Source: Streptomyces sp. ML-6 (lineage in GTDB: Bacteria > Actinomycetota > Actinomycetes > Streptomycetales > Streptomycetaceae). From it: 64,000 nt of DNA. Below, piece by piece: positions 35,102 through 44,599 of the stretch. Location of the stretch: NCBI RefSeq assembly GCF_030116705.1, contig NZ_JAOTIK010000002.1, forward strand, positions 372,001-436,000, read 5' to 3'. How positions within the stretch are numbered: the stretch's first letter is position 1; every line of letters starts with the position of its first letter. The position numbers and the translations under genes are program-made. The notes beneath the pieces are model-generated. The model was not told the DNA's origin, searched no databases, and was given only the letters and a program-made list of their open reading frames with translations.

Positions 35102-35596
35102 GCCGGCTGACCCTATGACGGCGGCTGAGCCCCTGCCATGCCTTTTGTTGGCGCGAAACGACTGAACGTTGGTCAGCCGTCCATGATCAGGCCGATGCCA
35201 GTGGGGCAGTCGTCGGCCAGGTCCGGACGGTACAGGATCCGGGAGTCAGACGACGTCATCTCGTTTGGCTCGTCACGCCCAGCACAGCGAGCCAAATCAC
35301 CAAAGGAAGCGATTTCTCAGCAGCCTCCGGGCGAGCAGCGCGGGAACGAAGGTGAGCAGGAACCCCAGGAGGATCGACGGGGTCAGGAACTCGGTCGACG
35401 CCGAGCCGCCCTGACCCCGCCCGGCCGGCAGGGCGATGCGGATGAGGAGAGGGGCCCACCGGGCCGGCCACCGTCGGGACAGTGCTTTCTGCGGTTGGTC
35501 CGCCTGGTCACACCTCTCCGGGATCGTGCGGCGCCCGGCCCGCTCAGGGACACCCGGCCCCGCTCCCGCTGCCACTCACCGGGCGGAGGGGCCGCC
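35102..35596. other. 495-bp stretch, possible membrane-protein tail
   Basis: A minus-strand frame ending near 35297 finishes with TEFLTPSILLGFLLTFVPAL then ARRLLRNRFLW, a plausible transmembrane helix with a basic end, but the rest of the frame is low complexity and there is no start signal. It could be the tail of a lost membrane protein. Nothing else is supported. Confidence 0.35.
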
Positions 35597-36322
35597 TCAG
35601 CCGTCGGCGAGGAGGCGGAGGACCGTTCCGCGCGGGAGGAGGCGGGTGGCTACGGCGAAGAGCGTGTTCGCGCGGCCGGAGACGACGGCGGGGCGGCGGC
35701 GTTCGCGCAGGGCGGTGACCGCGGTGGCGGCGACTGTTTCCGGTGACTGGACCAGGGCGGACGGGGTGTCCGCGTGCAGGCCGGGGCGAGTGGCGGTGGG
35801 GCCGGGGCAGAGCGCCAGTACGTAGACGCCGCGCCCCTTCTGCTCGTACCACAGGGCCTCGGAGAAAGACGTGGCGAACGCTTTGGTGGCGCTGTAGACC
35901 GCCCGGTCGGGCTTGGGCACGAAGGCGAGGGTCGAGGAGACGTTGACGAGAGCGGCTCCTGGCCGGGCGGTGGCGAGGAAGGCGTGGGAGAGGGCGACGA
36001 CGGCCTCGCAGTTCAGGCGGATCGCCGCCCGGAGTGCATCGGGATCGGTGTGGTCGAACGGCCCGGAAGGGGCGAGCGCGGCGTTGTTGACGAGGAGGTC
36101 GTAGGGTCTGGCGCGCAGTGCGGCAGCGGTGTCGCGCAGACCCGATTGGGTGGCCAGGTCGGCGGTCAAGTAATCGTGAGGGCCGCCGAGTTCACCGATC
36201 AGGGACTTGAGGTGGCGTTCGGTGCGGGCGACGGCGGTGATGATGTGGCCCTCGGCGGCGAGGGCCAGTGCAAGGGCGTGGCCCATGCCCCCGGTGGCGC
36301 CGGTGATCAAGGCGCGGGTCAC
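35597..36322 (-). CDS. Short-chain dehydrogenase/reductase
   Basis: A 241-residue classical SDR: TGATGGMGHALA (NAD(P)-binding glycine motif, residues 8-19), NNAALAPSG, catalytic Ser in VNVSSTLAFVP and YSATKAF (YxxxK). It oxidises or reduces an unknown alcohol/carbonyl. Its ATG overlaps the stop of the SgcJ-like gene by four bases (ATGA), so both are translated from one transcript reading leftward. Confidence 0.92.
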   Translation of the reverse strand: MTRALITGATGGMGHALALALAAEGHIITAVARTERHLKSLIGELGGPHDYLTADLATQSGLRDTAAALRARPYDLLVNNAALAPSGPFDHTDPDALRAAIRLNCEAVVALSHAFLATARPGAALVNVSSTLAFVPKPDRAVYSATKAFATSFSEALWYEQKGRGVYVLALCPGPTATRPGLHADTPSALVQSPETVAATAVTALRERRRPAVVSGRANTLFAVATRLLPRGTVLRLLADG

Positions 36323-36918
36323 TTTTCCGCCTTCGGGGCGGTGTCCGGGGCGTAGAGGAAGGAGAAGCGCTCCATGACGTTGCTGCGCTCGGTGTTGTGG
36401 AACGCGCCGATCCGCCAGGCGCCGTCGGTCTCGCGGACCAGGGTGAAGGTCGTCACCTTCGAGAGTTCGTCCGCGTCGGGCTCGTCACCGGTGTAGTCGG
36501 CACCGCGGCTGGTGAGGACGGCGACGTCCTTGGTCAGGAAGCGCATGTCGAGATACCTGGCGGCGAGCTTGCTGCCCTTGAGGAAGCCATTGAAGAGCGC
36601 GTGGTGGCTCGCGGTGATGTCGGCGCGGCCCTCGTAGTGGCTGCCGATGTAGGTGGTGTACGTGCCGTCCTCGGTGAACTGACGGCCGTACGCCTCCGCG
36701 TCACCACGCTCCCAGGCGTCGCTGAGGGCATCGAGGGTGGCGCAGACGGCCTTGCCGTCGCGGCGGTCGGCGTCGGCCGGGATCACCTCGGCACAGGATT
36801 CGGCGCCGATGCGCTGCACGTCGGAGGTGACGTCGAGATAGAGATAGGCGCCGGTCGCGCCGAGGACGAGGGCGAGCGTGGAAGCCAGGACGGCGCGCTT
36901 GACGATCTTGCGGTTCAT
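36319..36918 (-). CDS. SgcJ/EcaC-type NTF2-like protein with N-terminal membrane anchor
   Basis: A 199-residue protein. Residues 8-30 are hydrophobic (KRAVLASTLALVLGATGAY), an uncleaved anchor or signal sequence. The rest is an NTF2-like/DUF4440 domain of the SgcJ/EcaC group: LDALSDAWERGDAEAYGRQF, TYTTYIGSHYEGR and FLTKDVAVLTSRG. Related proteins occur beside oxidoreductases and enediyne genes, but their role is unclear. ATG 36918 has GGAGAG eight bases upstream. It is the first gene of a two-gene operon with the SDR. Confidence 0.85.
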   Translation of the reverse strand: MNRKIVKRAVLASTLALVLGATGAYLYLDVTSDVQRIGAESCAEVIPADADRRDGKAVCATLDALSDAWERGDAEAYGRQFTEDGTYTTYIGSHYEGRADITASHHALFNGFLKGSKLAARYLDMRFLTKDVAVLTSRGADYTGDEPDADELSKVTTFTLVRETDGAWRIGAFHNTERSNVMERFSFLYAPDTAPKAEK

Positions 36919-37113
36919 GGCGAGGACTCTCCGTTCAGTGGTGGTGGCACGGCGGCAACCGCACCACAATAACTGCTCTCGCGCAGCAACTGCACACATG
37001 CATTATCTGCACGAAAGAAGAGATCGAGCAAGGGGATCATGCTGCCGATGACGGAACGGGACGAACGGCGGGCGGTTTTCCGCGCCTGCATCGACGCCGT
37101 GCGGTTGCACGCC

Positions 37114-37365
37114 ATGACGGAGTCCGAGCGCGAGTACATCCGGGAGAAGTCCCTGGAGGGCCAGGCGTCCGCCCGCGAGCGCGGCCGACACGGCGGGCGC
37201 CCCGCGGTCGTCGACGACGACATGGCCGACTGCTCCCGCAGTCTGCGGGCCAACGGCGTGCCCGTACCGCAGATCGCCCGGAGGCCGGTCATCACCTCGG
37301 GCAAGAACAAGGGCCGGCGTCCCCCGGTGGCCACCGTCCACCGCACCAGCGAGGCGGCGCTCGAC
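37114..37365 (+). pseudogene. Serine recombinase, C-terminal fragment
   Basis: SEREYIREKSLEGQASARER, then GRHGGRPAVVDDD and RANGVPVPQIARRPVIT with SGKNKGRRPPVATVHR match the end of the catalytic domain, the linker and the resolvase helix-turn-helix of a small serine recombinase. The catalytic Ser domain is missing. The upstream in-frame part from 37039 is unlike resolvases. It is a remnant of a transposon or integrative element. Confidence 0.75.
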
Positions 37366-38481
37366 CCGCTGCCCATCGACCCCGTCGCGCCGCCCGGTGC
37401 ACGCCCACCGTCACCCCGACCACCCGTAGGACACGGCCAGTTCGGGCCTGGACGCGGTACGCCTCCCCGGTGCGACCGCCGCCGGGCCCGCCCCCAAGGA
37501 GCACGCAGCGGGCTTGCATGCCCGACTGGCACTGCTCAGGGAACGGATCTCCCGCATGTACGAAGAGCGGAGGCTGCTACTCGAAGGCGCCGCCCACCCG
37601 GTCGCGCTGACCCGCTGCAGCAGTCCGCCCCTCGGCGAACACAACATGGCCACGGCGCTCCCCGCCGCCGCTCTCGCTACGCGGGCGGGCATGACGGCCG
37701 CCATCATCGCCGAAGTGCGGGAGCAGACCGACCAGCAGCTGGGGGCGGCCCGCTGCCCACAGCTGCCAGAGGGAGGACATGCACCGGGAACGGCCACTAC
37801 CCGGACGGCCTGCCCGGCATCGGCACCGTCGTGCCCGTGGGCCCGCATCAGCCGACCGCCACCACCACCGCGAGGCCCGCCGCCTGCGCGCCTCTCGCGA
37901 CCGGGCGGCGCACGGCGTCCGGGGCAAGCCGCATGGCCTGCCAGTGGCAAGCAGTCGTCGATCCGGCTTGCCACTGGCAGACCGCACACCGCACAGATCA
38001 TGTGGGGGCCATCGGACCCGTCCAGGCCGCCGCAGGCGCCGCCGCGCTTCTCCGGGAGCAGCACGACGCCACGGGTGTCTCGCGGTGCGATGACGACCCC
38101 ACCGGGCGCGGCCCCGGCCAGGGCGTGGACCAGCGCCTGGATGCTGCGGCCATCGCCTGGATGCTGCGGGCCATTACCTGGATGCCGCGGGCCGCCGCCT
38201 CGTCCGGATCGATCTCGTCCCCCGCCTTCACGACGGCCGCCCGGGCTCCGGCTCCCCGGCGAACGTCCACGGTTCCATGAGCACCGGAAGCCGAAACCCG
38301 TTGCCGTACTACTGATGGGCCCGGGTCGGCAGGACGACCTGGGACAACGGGGCGGTCAGCTCGACGCCGCGGCCCCCACCCGTACGGAAATGAACAAATG
38401 CCTTCCGCTTGGGAAGAGGCATCGTCGCAGCCCGCCAGCGGCCGGCCGACGTGTTCTACGGCGAATCGGGGTACCGCGCGA
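37366..38481. other. 1.1-kb stretch of degenerate sequence
   Basis: No complete gene. A plus-strand frame near 37514-37640 (ARLALLRERISRMYEERRLL) looks like a short coiled coil, as found in transposon accessory proteins next to recombinases, then loses coding character. Three ~20-bp tandem repeats lie at 38134-38194. The region is probably the decayed remainder of the element that carried the recombinase. Confidence 0.4.
38134..38194. repeat. Three tandem ~20-bp repeats
   Basis: Units at 38134, 38154 and 38175 share CCTGGATGCTGCGG or one-base variants, with period 20-21. They lie in the non-coding stretch and have no evident gene association. Confidence 0.65.
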
Positions 38482-39243
38482 TCACACCCCGCCCTGCTCG
38501 CCCAGCAGCTTCTTCGTGTACGCCTCCAGCATGTCGTCCTCGTCCTCGGGGAGTCCCAGGGCCCGGGCCGCGGCGGGGAAGTCCCAGTCGGTGAACCGCT
38601 CTTGGACATCGACCCGGCCGAACGCGTTGTCCCGCTCGAAGTCGACGAGGACGCCGCCGTCGTACGACGCCGCACGGGCGGAGCAGTCGTTGTGGCCGAA
38701 GTAGAAGGTGCCGGGGCACCGGATGCCGTCCAGTGCCAGAACCTCGCCCGCGGTGGCACCATCGGCGCACTCGATCTCCCGCCCGGCGACCACGGAATAA
38801 CCTGCCCGGCCCACCAGGGCCCCCGTGACCCGCAGCCTGCCCAGGACGAACAGCATCGCCTGTTCCTCCAGCACGAGGTCCCCGTCGACGTGCACGTCGG
38901 CCGCGATCACATGGATCGTGTTCTCCGGCACTACGGTGCGCCCCGCGAGTTCCTGTTCGTCCGCCGGCGGATACGCCTCCGCCAGGACCCGCAGCGCCGC
39001 CCACCGGTACTGGTCGGGGCCGTCGAGCCAGTCCCACGACGTTTCGCTGTCCAGCCGGTCGGGCGGCTGCCGCATTCTCCGGTCGAGCTCGTCGACCGTG
39101 ACGCCGTACATGTCGGCGTCCCGGGCGAACAGTGCGTCCCTGACGAGTGCGCCCCTGACCCGGGCGTACGCGTCCCCGATCCGTTCGGCCGCGAGGGAGA
39201 AGGCGGCCGAGGATTGTAGAAGAGTGTATGAGGAGTGGACCAT
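38482..39243 (-). CDS. Hypothetical protein with short beta-helix-like segment
   Basis: A 253-residue protein with normal coding bias and no family I can name. Residues ~110-150 have hydrophobic-strand periodicity, IHVIAADVHVDGDLVLEE then LFVLGRLRVTGALV, resembling the right-handed beta-helix of bactofilin-like or polymer-forming proteins. The C terminus is acidic. No signal peptide or membrane segment. A 7-bp hairpin sits immediately before the ATG and would overlap any ribosome-binding site. Confidence 0.7.
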   Translation of the reverse strand: MVHSSYTLLQSSAAFSLAAERIGDAYARVRGALVRDALFARDADMYGVTVDELDRRMRQPPDRLDSETSWDWLDGPDQYRWAALRVLAEAYPPADEQELAGRTVVPENTIHVIAADVHVDGDLVLEEQAMLFVLGRLRVTGALVGRAGYSVVAGREIECADGATAGEVLALDGIRCPGTFYFGHNDCSARAASYDGGVLVDFERDNAFGRVDVQERFTDWDFPAAARALGLPEDEDDMLEAYTKKLLGEQGGV

Positions 39244-39681
39244 CCGTGGACCCTATCCACGGAGCGCGGCGAAAGCACCGGTGGGTCACCTGGCAAAAAC
39301 GGACCACTTGCACCGTCCCGACGGACCGTCACAAAGGCTTCCGTGCCGAGTCCTCCCCCTGCTCATGACGACCGCGCCCCGGGCCCGCCCGGTGGGAAGC
39401 GTACGGCGCCGGCACAGGCCGGCGCGGCGCTCGGGCCGGCCGGTCGGTCGGCCGCACGGCATCGTCCTGGGGACGACACCTGCCCTGCCCCTGTGGTTGC
39501 GGGTTCGGCGGGGCGGCTGCGCCCGGGGGTGACGGGCCGGTGCGACCGGCCCTCCGCGTGCGCCCTTCGGCCCGGGGTACGTGGCTGGAGGGGGCGCGTG
39601 TATACCGAGAAAGCGCGAAGAGTTCGTGTTCAAGCATTGAAGACCGCTTTTGTCGGTCGAGGACGGGCGATCATCAGTGGC
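39244..39681. other. 438-bp divergent intergenic region with start-proximal hairpin
   Basis: CCGTGGA/TCCACGG with a five-base loop at 39244-39262 directly abuts the start codon of the minus-strand gene. Otherwise the region presumably holds the promoters of both flanking genes; no consensus boxes were found. Confidence 0.45.
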
Positions 39682-40113
39682 ATGAAAAGGACTCTCACTG
39701 TCGTTTCCGCCGCCTTGGTCGCCCTGGCCCTGGCCTCGCCCGCCGAGGCGGCTCCCCAGGACACCCCGGCACGGATGTGCTCGCTGGGCACGGTCGATCT
39801 CAACCACCCCCCGCTCGGCTTCTCCGTCGACGCGGTCCACGAGGCGGCGCGGCGGCTGGGGCTGAACGATCCCGAGGCTCTCGGCCTGGGCTGCGAGCAG
39901 GAAGAGCGCACCGATCCGTACTCCGAGGTCCAGCCCTACCCGAATCGCGGACCGGTCGTGCTCCGCTCCAAGGAACCGGGGAAGGGCTCGACCCAGCTGT
40001 ACTGCACCGACTCGGTCGCCGTCTTCGGCAAGATCCTGGAGACCGTGCCGGTGGAGACGCTCGTGGTGATCGGGACGGGGTGCACCGTGGAAGTCAACCC
40101 GATCGTCATCTAG
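39682..40113 (+). CDS. Secreted hypothetical protein
   Basis: A 143-residue protein with a clear signal peptide (MKRTLTVVSAALVALALASP then AEAAPQD, cleavage near residue 24). The mature part has three Cys residues (MCSLG, GCEQE, YCTDS) plus a fourth in GTGCTVEVN, suggesting two disulfides in a small extracellular domain. I do not recognise the family. A ribosome site is not obvious before ATG 39682. It is followed 48 bp later by an IS5 remnant. Confidence 0.65.
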   Translation: MKRTLTVVSAALVALALASPAEAAPQDTPARMCSLGTVDLNHPPLGFSVDAVHEAARRLGLNDPEALGLGCEQEERTDPYSEVQPYPNRGPVVLRSKEPGKGSTQLYCTDSVAVFGKILETVPVETLVVIGTGCTVEVNPIVI

Positions 40114-40160
40114 GTCTCCTCGATCAAGTGACTCGTTGATCTGGGCATGCTCAGCAGGGG

Positions 40161-40849
40161 GATCTCGCGGACAGCGAGCGGGCGGTGCTGGAGCCAGTAC
40201 CGCCCAAGGGCAACAACCGGTGCGGCCGGTGGCGGGATCACCGCCAGTTGATCAGTGGGATCATTCATCGACTCGGTACCGGCCGTCAGTGGCGCAAGCT
40301 GCCCGAACACTTCGGTCCGTGGCAGACCGTTCATGAGCGCCATCAGTTGTGGTCAGCCAACGGTACATGGGAGAGGCTGCTCCAGCATGTGCAGGCCGTT
40401 GCCGACGCCGAGGGCGATGTCGACGACTCCACCTCCATCCGTGCCCATCAGCACACCGCCGACGCCCCGCAAGCCCCGCCTCCGACACCGTCCACGGCCT
40501 CAAAGAGGGTCGTACAAAGCTCAGTTCACCTGCGTGCGCACATGCGCGCCTGAACCTGCTCCTGGAGGAGGCGGGGCGGGAAGCGAAGCCCTCGGTCGCT
40601 CCCGCGGCGGGCTGACCACCAGGGTGCACCTGCGCGCGGACGGGAAGTGCCGCCCGCCGCAAGCGCGGGTCACGTGGCGGGCGGCCTGCGGGGTTCGACA
40701 AGGCCCGCCACCGGGCACGGAACTCGGTGGAACGGGCGATCAACAAGGTGAAGCAGTTCAGAGCGGTCGCGATGCGCTACGACAAGCGCGCCCACGTTCA
40801 CCTCGGCACCCTCACAGCCGCCGCACTCCTCATCTGGCTCCGCTCCTGA
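40161..40849 (+). mobile_element. IS5-family element, degenerate transposase
   Basis: Pieces in three frames follow the order of an IS5-type transposase. The N-terminal DUF4096-like part is CGRWRDHRQLISGIIHRLGT, then WRKLPEHFGPWQTVHERH and WSANGTWERLLQHVQA. A scrap near 40613 reads LTTRVHLRADGK. The C-terminal part from 40694 is FDKARHRARNSVERAINKVK then AMRYDKRAHVHLGTLTAAAL and stop. Frameshifts and an internal deletion of most of the DDE core make it inactive. Confidence 0.85.
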
Positions 40850-41009
40850 CAGGCGCTCATGGAACGGAAGCATCACCAGTGACAACTCGGAGTTCGTGTT
40901 CAGGATTCCCGGTCGCGCTGTGACATTCCCCCAACGCTCCACGCCTTCCCGTCACGGCTGCCACCTGCGCATACTCCAGGACCGCCGCGCCTTGAACCGT
41001 TGACGGGCG

Positions 41010-41938
41010 ATGGCCGACCGGATGGAGCTGATGGAAAAGATGACGTCGTGCACGGTCTCTGCGGCAGCCGCCGGCACGTGGATGCTCGGTGACCTCAAGG
41101 TCAACCGGATGGGTTCCGGCGCCATGCGCCTGACCGGCAGTGCCGCGTTCCACCAGGGCATCCCCAGCGACCGCAGCCAGGCGATCAACGTCCTGCGCCG
41201 CGCGGTCGAGGTCGGCGTCAACCGCATCGACACCGCGGCGTTCTACTTTCCCGGCTGCGCTCCGCCAACGAACTCATCAACACGGCGCTGGCGCCCTGTC
41301 CGGACGATATCGTCATCGCCACCAAGGTCGGCCCGGTCAGGGATGCCGGCGGTGAGTGGGCCACCCCGGCGCGGCCCGACCAGCTGCGCGGCCAGGTCGA
41401 GGAAAATCTGCGCCAACTCGGCCGCGACCACCTCGACCTGGTCAACCTCCGCCTCATGGACCAGGGCTCCATCGGCGACCACTTCGGGGCCCTCGCCGAA
41501 CTGCGCGACGCGGGGCTCGTTCGCCATCTCGGCATCTCCGGCGCCCGCCCAGAACACCTGGACCAGGCCCTGGAGATCGCACCGGTGGTCTGCGTCCAGA
41601 ACCGCTACGGCATCGACGCACCCGGCGGGGACGAGATGCTCCGGGCGTGTGCGGAACACGGAATCGCATTCGTGCCCTTCTTCTCCATCGCCGGGGAGGG
41701 GCGCGAGGCCGGAGCCGTCCGGACCGAGCACGACCAGGTCCACGCCGTGGCCCGCGCGCACGACGTCTCACCTGCACAGGTCCGCCTGGCGTGGATCCTG
41801 CAGCAAGGCGCCCATGTGCTGGCCATCCCCGGGACGGGCAACCCGGAACACCTCGTCGACAACGTGGCAGCGGGGGCCCTCCGACTGACGCAGGAGGAAT
41901 TCCAGGTACTCGATGCGATCGGCCGCTCCGCATCCTGA
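41010..41938 (+). pseudogene. Aldo/keto reductase with a single frameshift
   Basis: Two overlapping frames together give a complete ~310-residue AKR: MGSGAMRLTG, VEVGVNRIDTAAFYF, then after the shift LRSANELINTAL, IVIATKVGPV, HLGISGARPEHLDQALEIAP, VCVQNRYGID and IPGTGNPEHL (NADPH site). The break lies at 41247-41252 in TTTCCC, where one missing T would restore the family's FYFSRLRSANELI. The catalytic Asp/Tyr region is intact on both sides. Either a recent mutation or a sequencing error. The start is one of four in-frame ATGs from 41010 to 41040. Confidence 0.8.
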
Positions 41939-42456
41939 TGCCGGCCAAATCACCGGTACTTGAGCAAGCCCCGGAAACCGAACATGATCGAGGAGGCTCC
42001 CAGTAGGGCTTTGTTACGTGTCCGGGCAGACTGCGATGGTGGTGGTTTCCTGCCGATGTGGGGGTGGATGGGCTCGCGGCGTGTCGTGGTCGGCTGGAGG
42101 AGTTTGCCAGGCCAGGGAGGTGTTCGCGCCGCTGGCGCGTGCGAATCAGCGGGGGAAGGCCCGCCGCCGCGTTCGCCGACACCTGCCTCGGCCTGGCGGC
42201 CCCGGTGACGCAGGGCCTCGTGAGGCACCCCGGGCTCCCCCGCCACGCGGCGGATCATGGGCTTCGGTCCGGTGGTCCGGCGGTCCGGCACATCCGGACC
42301 GCACGCCCACGCAACTCCGGCGGGCGCTTCCTCCGCGCAGGCCTCCTTTGGGCTCCCCTCATGAGACCCAGCCGGTCTTCTGCCGCCCATCCCCCGCGCC
42401 TCGGGAAACCTCGGTGTCCGCCGGAGGGATGTCCTGGGAGTGGGGGCGCTGTCGTC
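41939..42456. other. 518-bp stretch without a supported gene
   Basis: Frames are open on both strands but Arg/Pro-rich and without start signals. GGGCTTTGTTACG near 42004 resembles the ends of some IS5-group elements, but no partner repeat was found. It separates the convergent aldo/keto reductase and tetR genes. Confidence 0.4.
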
Positions 42457-43131
42457 TCAGCGTGTGGTGTCGAACGTGGCTCTGCCCTGTTCGGTCAGGA
42501 GGTCGAGTATCGCTCTGCGTACGTGGTGAGCCATGTCGACGTCGCGGTCGAACAGCCATTGCGCCTGCAGGCCGTCCATCAGGGCGGTCAGGCGCACTGC
42601 GGCCTCGTCGGGATCCACGTCATGGCGTACGTGGCCGGCGTCGCGGGCCTTGCATATCGCGTGGGCGGTGCCCTGCCGGATGCGGGCGTAGCGCCGGGCG
42701 AAGTACGGGTGGGCGGGGTGGTCCGGGTCGGAGGCCTCCGCGGAGAGGCGCACGAACAGTGCGATGAGAACGGGCGAGAGCTCGTTGTGGCCCGCCAGGT
42801 CGACCATTCCACGCAGGATGCCCAGGCCGCCCGGAGTTCGTGTGTAGGGCTGGAAGCGGTCGCGGTCCAGACGGTCCCGGTCCTCCAGGACGGCCTGGAG
42901 CAGCGACTCCTTGTCGGGGAAGTAGCGCAGCAGTCCGGCCCGGGAGATCTCGCAGGCGGCGGCCAGTTCGACGATCGTCACCGATGTGAAGCCGTGCTGC
43001 GCGAAGTGCTCGGCGGCGGTGTGGATGATCGCGGCGCGCCGGGCGCGGCCCTTGGCGTAGCCGCCCTGCTGCCCGGCTCCGGACCGACGGGGGGCGGGCG
43101 GGGACAGTGGCGCCTGAGCTGACGGTGGCAT
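42457..43131 (-). CDS. TetR-family repressor of the glycoside uptake/hydrolysis genes
   Basis: A 224-residue TetR protein. N-terminal helix-turn-helix at about 32-75: AAIIHTAAEHFAQHGFTSVT, then ELAAACEISRAGLLRYFPDK. The C-terminal helical ligand domain is unremarkable. It is divergent from an MFS transporter by 96 bp; that gap has a good promoter and a TACA-4-TGTA dyad between its -35 and -10, where a bound repressor would block RNA polymerase. The inducer is probably a glycoside or aglycone handled by the MFS/GH3 pair. Confidence 0.9.
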   Translation of the reverse strand: MPPSAQAPLSPPAPRRSGAGQQGGYAKGRARRAAIIHTAAEHFAQHGFTSVTIVELAAACEISRAGLLRYFPDKESLLQAVLEDRDRLDRDRFQPYTRTPGGLGILRGMVDLAGHNELSPVLIALFVRLSAEASDPDHPAHPYFARRYARIRQGTAHAICKARDAGHVRHDVDPDEAAVRLTALMDGLQAQWLFDRDVDMAHHVRRAILDLLTEQGRATFDTTR

Positions 43132-43153
43132 GGAGGAACGGTATCAGGGGAGC

Positions 43154-43181
43154 TTGACAGAAAGTTACACACATGTAGCAA
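43154..43181 (+). promoter_or_regulatory. Promoter of the MFS-GH3 operon with embedded dyad
   Basis: TTGACA (43154-43159), 16-base spacer, TAGCAA (43176-43181). The spacer holds TACACACATGTA, a 4-bp dyad that fits a TetR half-site pair. Confidence 0.6.
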
Positions 43182-43227
43182 TTGGGCGAACTGCCAGGCC
43201 GGCGTGGCCGGCCCCAAAGAAGCCCTC

Positions 43228-44517
43228 ATGCTCGATACATCTCCGCCCTTTGTCGCGGCCGAGCCGTCGCAAGTGCCGCGCGGTTTCGTGCGCCGCCTGG
43301 CGATCGGACAGTTCGGGATGTACCTCGCGGTACTCGCCCCGGTGATCGGTGGTCTCTCGGTCAAGATCCAGCATCTGGTCGGAGTGACGGCCGCCCCCTC
43401 GCGTCTCGGGCTCGTCACGGGTACCGGCGCGGCGTTCGCCATGGTGTGCCAACCGCTGGCCGGCCGGCTCTCGGACCGCTGCACCTCCCGGTTCGGCATG
43501 CGCCGGCCGTTCATCATCGGCGGGTTGGCCGCCATGGCCACGGGCCTGGCGGTCTGCGCGGTCGCGCCCAACATTCCCGTACTGCTGGTGGGCTGGTGCA
43601 TCGCCCAGGGCGCGGCGAACTTCGCCTTTGCCGCCGCCGGGGCAACCGTGGCCGACCACGTGCCGGACGCCAGACGAGGCAGTGTGTCCGGCATCGTCGG
43701 GGCGGTGAGACCGGTCGGCATGCTGGCGGGGGCGGTCCTCCTGTCCGCGCTCCCCAGCGACCTGCTGCGGTTCCTCGTACCGGCCCTCGTCGCGCTCGTG
43801 CTCGGGCTGTGGTTCGCCTTCCGGCTGCCGGACCGGGTGTGTACCGAGGCGCCTTCCCAGCCTCTGGGCATCCGCAGCCTGCTGCTGTCGTTCGTCTTCG
43901 ACCCGCGCAAGCACCCCGACCTCGGCTGGGTCTGGCTGAGCAAGTTCTTCATCATGCTCGGCTACGGGGCCCTCACCGGCTACCTGACGCTTTTCCTCGC
44001 GGCTGACTTCGGCATGAAGGACACCGCCGAGCAGTTGCGGTTCAACGCCCTCGCCAACGGTGTCAACGTGACCGCACTCGTGATCTTCAGCATCGTCGGC
44101 GGGGTGCTGTCCGACCGCACCGGCCGTCGCAAGCCGTTCGTGATCGGCTCGGGCCTGGTCATGTCCGCGGCACTCGCCGCCGTGATCGTCACACCGTTCC
44201 TGGACGGTGCGGGACTGGGCACCCTGCTGGTGCTGGAGGCCGTTATCGGCTGCGGCGCCGGCATGTTCTTCGCGGTCGACAACGCGCTCAGCATCAGCCT
44301 GCTGCCCAACAAGGAGGACACCGCCAAGGACCTGGGCGTGCTCAACATCGCCAACACACTGCCCAGTTCCCTGTCGCCGTTCCTCGCCGGCCTCGTCGTC
44401 ATCCCGCTGGGCGACTCGCTGCTCGCGGGCTCCGGCTACTCGGTGTGGTTCGCCGTCGCCGCACTGTTCTGCCTCATCGGGGCGCTGCTCGTGACCCGGA
44501 TCAAGAACGCCGACTGA
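43228..44517 (+). CDS. MFS transporter, sugar/glycoside type
   Basis: A 429-residue major facilitator with twelve hydrophobic segments. AGRLSDRCTSRFGMRRPFII in the 2-3 loop and GGVLSDRTGRRKPFVIG in the 8-9 loop are the paired MFS signatures. The Pro-Phe after the basic cluster is typical of the sugar/cation-symporter-like group. ATG 43228 is chosen over GTG 43204 for the AAAGAAG six bases upstream. It is followed 82 bp later by a GH3 gene and divergent from tetR, which suggests import of a beta-glucoside or related compound. Confidence 0.85.
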   Translation: MLDTSPPFVAAEPSQVPRGFVRRLAIGQFGMYLAVLAPVIGGLSVKIQHLVGVTAAPSRLGLVTGTGAAFAMVCQPLAGRLSDRCTSRFGMRRPFIIGGLAAMATGLAVCAVAPNIPVLLVGWCIAQGAANFAFAAAGATVADHVPDARRGSVSGIVGAVRPVGMLAGAVLLSALPSDLLRFLVPALVALVLGLWFAFRLPDRVCTEAPSQPLGIRSLLLSFVFDPRKHPDLGWVWLSKFFIMLGYGALTGYLTLFLAADFGMKDTAEQLRFNALANGVNVTALVIFSIVGGVLSDRTGRRKPFVIGSGLVMSAALAAVIVTPFLDGAGLGTLLVLEAVIGCGAGMFFAVDNALSISLLPNKEDTAKDLGVLNIANTLPSSLSPFLAGLVVIPLGDSLLAGSGYSVWFAVAALFCLIGALLVTRIKNAD

Positions 44518-44599
44518 CACCCCCACCCGGGCCGCGCTCCGTCCACCCCGTCGGCCGCGTCCCACCCCCACCCCAACCACCGAAGAAGGGCACCCCGCC

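Noticed and set aside
42004..42016. IS terminal repeat (GGGCTTTGTTACG)
   Set aside because: No matching partner repeat or transposase fragment nearby; too short to stand alone.
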